Source of the DNA: Strigamia acuminata
Lineage: Eukaryota; Arthropoda; Chilopoda; Geophilomorpha; Linotaeniidae
Direction: 5' to 3'
Assembly: GCA_949358305.1 (NCBI GenBank)
Contig: OX442322.1
Span: 2,170,001 to 2,234,000 of the forward strand
Length of the DNA stretch: 64,000 nucleotides
The notes under the pieces are model-generated. The model was given only the letters and a program-made list of their open reading frames with translations, searched no databases and was not told the DNA's origin. Each line of letters starts with the position of its first letter. The first letter of the stretch is position 1. Positions 62,541 to 64,000 of the stretch are shown piece by piece. The translations under genes were made by a program, and so were the position numbers.

Positions 62541-64000
62541 ATGACACATCATCGTAATTTATTCGATACCCTGAATCAAACGAGAGATCAGGAGGACGAG
62601 AATCAATCGCGGAACCAGCTTACTCCTATAACGAAGGAAAGCACGCAGTACGACGCCGACGAGGATTTGCGGGCGTATTGTCGCCACTTCAATTTAGATG
62701 TACGTTTCTTCGGTTCGCTGACCGAAGCCAAACAGTATATGGCTCGCAATCAACAGCCGGGAGGTTCGTCCGACCGTTCCGGCCGATCAGCGGACGAGTT
62801 GGAACTGAACCGCGGAGGTATCAACGGAGGGCCGCCGGCAACTTACAAGAAGTCGCGTGACCCGCCACCCGCTCCACCTCCATTACGAGTCGCTAACCCT
62901 ACTTCTCCAAGTAAGGAACAAACGACAGAACCACGTGCATCGACTCCAAAGTCAGATGAACTTTTACTGGTTGAACGTACGGACAACGTACAACGACCAT
63001 CTGTAGTGGACAAAGTTGCGAGTGAGTCGCAGGCCATCGTCCCTGAACGGCGTAACCAACAGCCTATTCCTGCACTCCCGCTAGTGTTGGAACAGGAAAT
63101 TCCGCCGAGGAGAGTTGTTTATCCACCTAAGCATCCCTCTGAAGCCATACGACGTTTCCAACAAGAAATTAGGGATCAAGCCTCAACGTTGAAAACCCCT
63201 GTTGATTACGGGGCGCAGCAGGAATTTCCGACTAGAAAATTTCCGGCCGATCCGATCGAACGCTTCCAACAACGAGTTCGCGACGAAGTACGAGATTTGG
63301 ACCCAAATCCAATTCAACCTCGTACGCATTTCGAGTCAACGCGAGGAAGGCCGAACTTGCCTGCCTTGCGTCGGGAGAAGTCGCCATCGCCAATTATTCC
63401 CCGTGCTCAAATAGGGTATGAGGAATTTCGGCCAAATTACGAAGATTATCGGACGAATCACGGTTATAACTCCCCCAGCCAGGGGAGATTCCGTCATTCC
63501 TCGCCACCGCGACCAGATGAGTTTCAACGCTCATATTCGCCACCTCCTGCAAGGGGGAGTCGAAGAAATGAGCCCCGTCCACCCCAGCCAGGGGGACAAG
63601 GGGGACAAGGAGGGCAAGGGGGACATCACGCCGATAATCCCAACTTGCTTCCTCCCAGTTATTTTCAACGTTCATATTCTCCACCGCCACGGAGGGGAAA
63701 CAGTGCGAGTAGCACTGCCCCCACTCTGTCGCAAGACGACATGAACTTACTAGTTCAGAGATTGTCGGGAAATGTGCGAAATACCCAATCGCAACCGCAA
63801 CCAAATAGGAAATTCATCTGTAAAGGAATAGAAATCCCAGGTTTTGAAGGAAAGCAGGAAGACGTGTCAAGATTTTTGGAAGTCGTGAAATCAGTTTCAA
63901 TGTTACGAGAAATAACATTAGACAACATGGTACATGAAATCATTCCAGGTTATTTACTGGGCCATGCGCAAACATGGTTCAAACAAGAGAAACGACGTTT
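62541..64000 (+). CDS. gag: Gyp-6 gag, N-terminal part
   Basis: Open from ATG 62541 to the window edge, 486 codons, no stop. The N terminus has the motif YCRHFNL followed by FFGSLTEAKQYM, which resembles FCQDHGL...FRSLTE in Gyp-3 Gag. A Pro/Arg-rich region follows, with two related units ending RRFQQE and ERFQQR and repeated SYSPPP segments with a short GGQ repeat. The capsid segment begins near residue 425 (GFEGKQEDVSRFLEVV, GHAQTWFKQEKRR), aligned with VFSGKAEESERFL and AHGWFHERR of Gyp-3. No zinc knuckle is reached before the edge. Confidence 0.88.
   Translation, partial: MTHHRNLFDTLNQTRDQEDENQSRNQLTPITKESTQYDADEDLRAYCRHFNLDVRFFGSLTEAKQYMARNQQPGGSSDRSGRSADELELNRGGINGGPPATYKKSRDPPPAPPPLRVANPTSPSKEQTTEPRASTPKSDELLLVERTDNVQRPSVVDKVASESQAIVPERRNQQPIPALPLVLEQEIPPRRVVYPPKHPSEAIRRFQQEIRDQASTLKTPVDYGAQQEFPTRKFPADPIERFQQRVRDEVRDLDPNPIQPRTHFESTRGRPNLPALRREKSPSPIIPRAQIGYEEFRPNYEDYRTNHGYNSPSQGRFRHSSPPRPDEFQRSYSPPPARGSRRNEPRPPQPGGQGGQGGQGGHHADNPNLLPPSYFQRSYSPPPRRGNSASSTAPTLSQDDMNLLVQRLSGNVRNTQSQPQPNRKFICKGIEIPGFEGKQEDVSRFLEVVKSVSMLREITLDNMVHEIIPGYLLGHAQTWFKQEKRR

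Larger units (their letters stand above)
59359..64000 (+). mobile_element. Gyp-6, Ty3/Gypsy element related to Gyp-3, 5' part
   Basis: LTR (59359-61070), perfect tRNA-Gln primer site, long hairpin-rich leader and an open gag that runs off the window. It is inserted in Cop-5 and so is younger than it. It shares LTR end sequences and Gag capsid motifs with Gyp-3 but is clearly diverged. Confidence 0.9.

Noticed and set aside
1-64000. Host tRNA or r RNA genes
   Set aside because: tRNA-like strings found were only 18-nt primer-binding sites next to LTRs; no cloverleaf, A/B box pair or rRNA core was recognised.

Overview
This window reads as repeat-dense, probably heterochromatic DNA of an animal, most likely an arthropod. 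The reasons are animal-type Ty3/Gypsy and Ty1/Copia LTR retrotransposons primed from eukaryotic cytosolic tRNAs, several MITEs, and a stretch of TTAGG/TCAGG (arthropod telomere-type) repeats. I found no host protein-coding gene, tRNA gene or rRNA gene that I can defend. Nearly all recognisable content is nested LTR retrotransposons. I label them Gyp-1 to Gyp-6 and Cop-1 to Cop-5 for reference only.

Layout: 1-5634, Gyp-1 (minus), intact gag, partial pol, one LTR, running off the left edge. 5635-8270, AT-rich DNA with a 24-bp minisatellite. 8271-10462, Cop-1 (plus), a 5'-truncated, frameshifted Copia pol plus LTR. 10463-11885 and 31843-43449, Gyp-2 (minus), an old decayed element split by Gyp-3 and carrying Cop-3 and three MITEs inside its coding region. 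11886-31842, Gyp-3 (plus), a large Gypsy element with 1747-bp LTRs, a 4-bp target duplication, gag, pol and a third ORF; its reverse transcriptase is split by Cop-2 (17945-24103), a very young Copia-derived element with identical LTRs. 43450-45192, a solo LTR of the Gyp-3 family. 45193-50368, mostly non-coding with an unidentified broken gene, an LTR relic and minisatellites. 50369-53512, Gyp-4 relic (minus). 53513-54560, Cop-4 relic (minus). 54645-55782, Gyp-5 (minus), split by Cop-5 (55783-59358, plus), which is itself split by Gyp-6 (59359 to beyond 64000, plus).

The elements keep the usual division of labour: Gag makes the particle, protease/RT/RNase H/integrase copy and insert, LTRs give promoter and polyadenylation, and the primer-binding site recruits a tRNA (Pro-like, Gln, Phe or initiator Met here). 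The most unusual observations are: (1) an MBD-like (methyl-CpG-binding) module between integrase and reverse transcriptase in two diverged Copia elements; (2) Cop-2, a recently moved element whose long ORF carries an integrase fold that appears to have lost two catalytic Asp residues, with no RT; (3) dense arrays of short perfect hairpins with fixed loop sizes in LTRs and leaders of the Gyp-3/Gyp-6 group, plus a tandem two-stem RNA motif with compensatory changes; (4) in-phase A-AAA-AAC slippery sites at the gag/pol junction of two distinct Gypsy elements; (5) a duplicated primer-binding site in Cop-2 containing a 51-bp copy of its own ORF; (6) AT-hook-like repeats inside the Gyp-2 polyprotein and a cysteine-rich third ORF in Gyp-3.

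All calls are by eye from sequence and reading frames. No alignment, database search or folding program was run.
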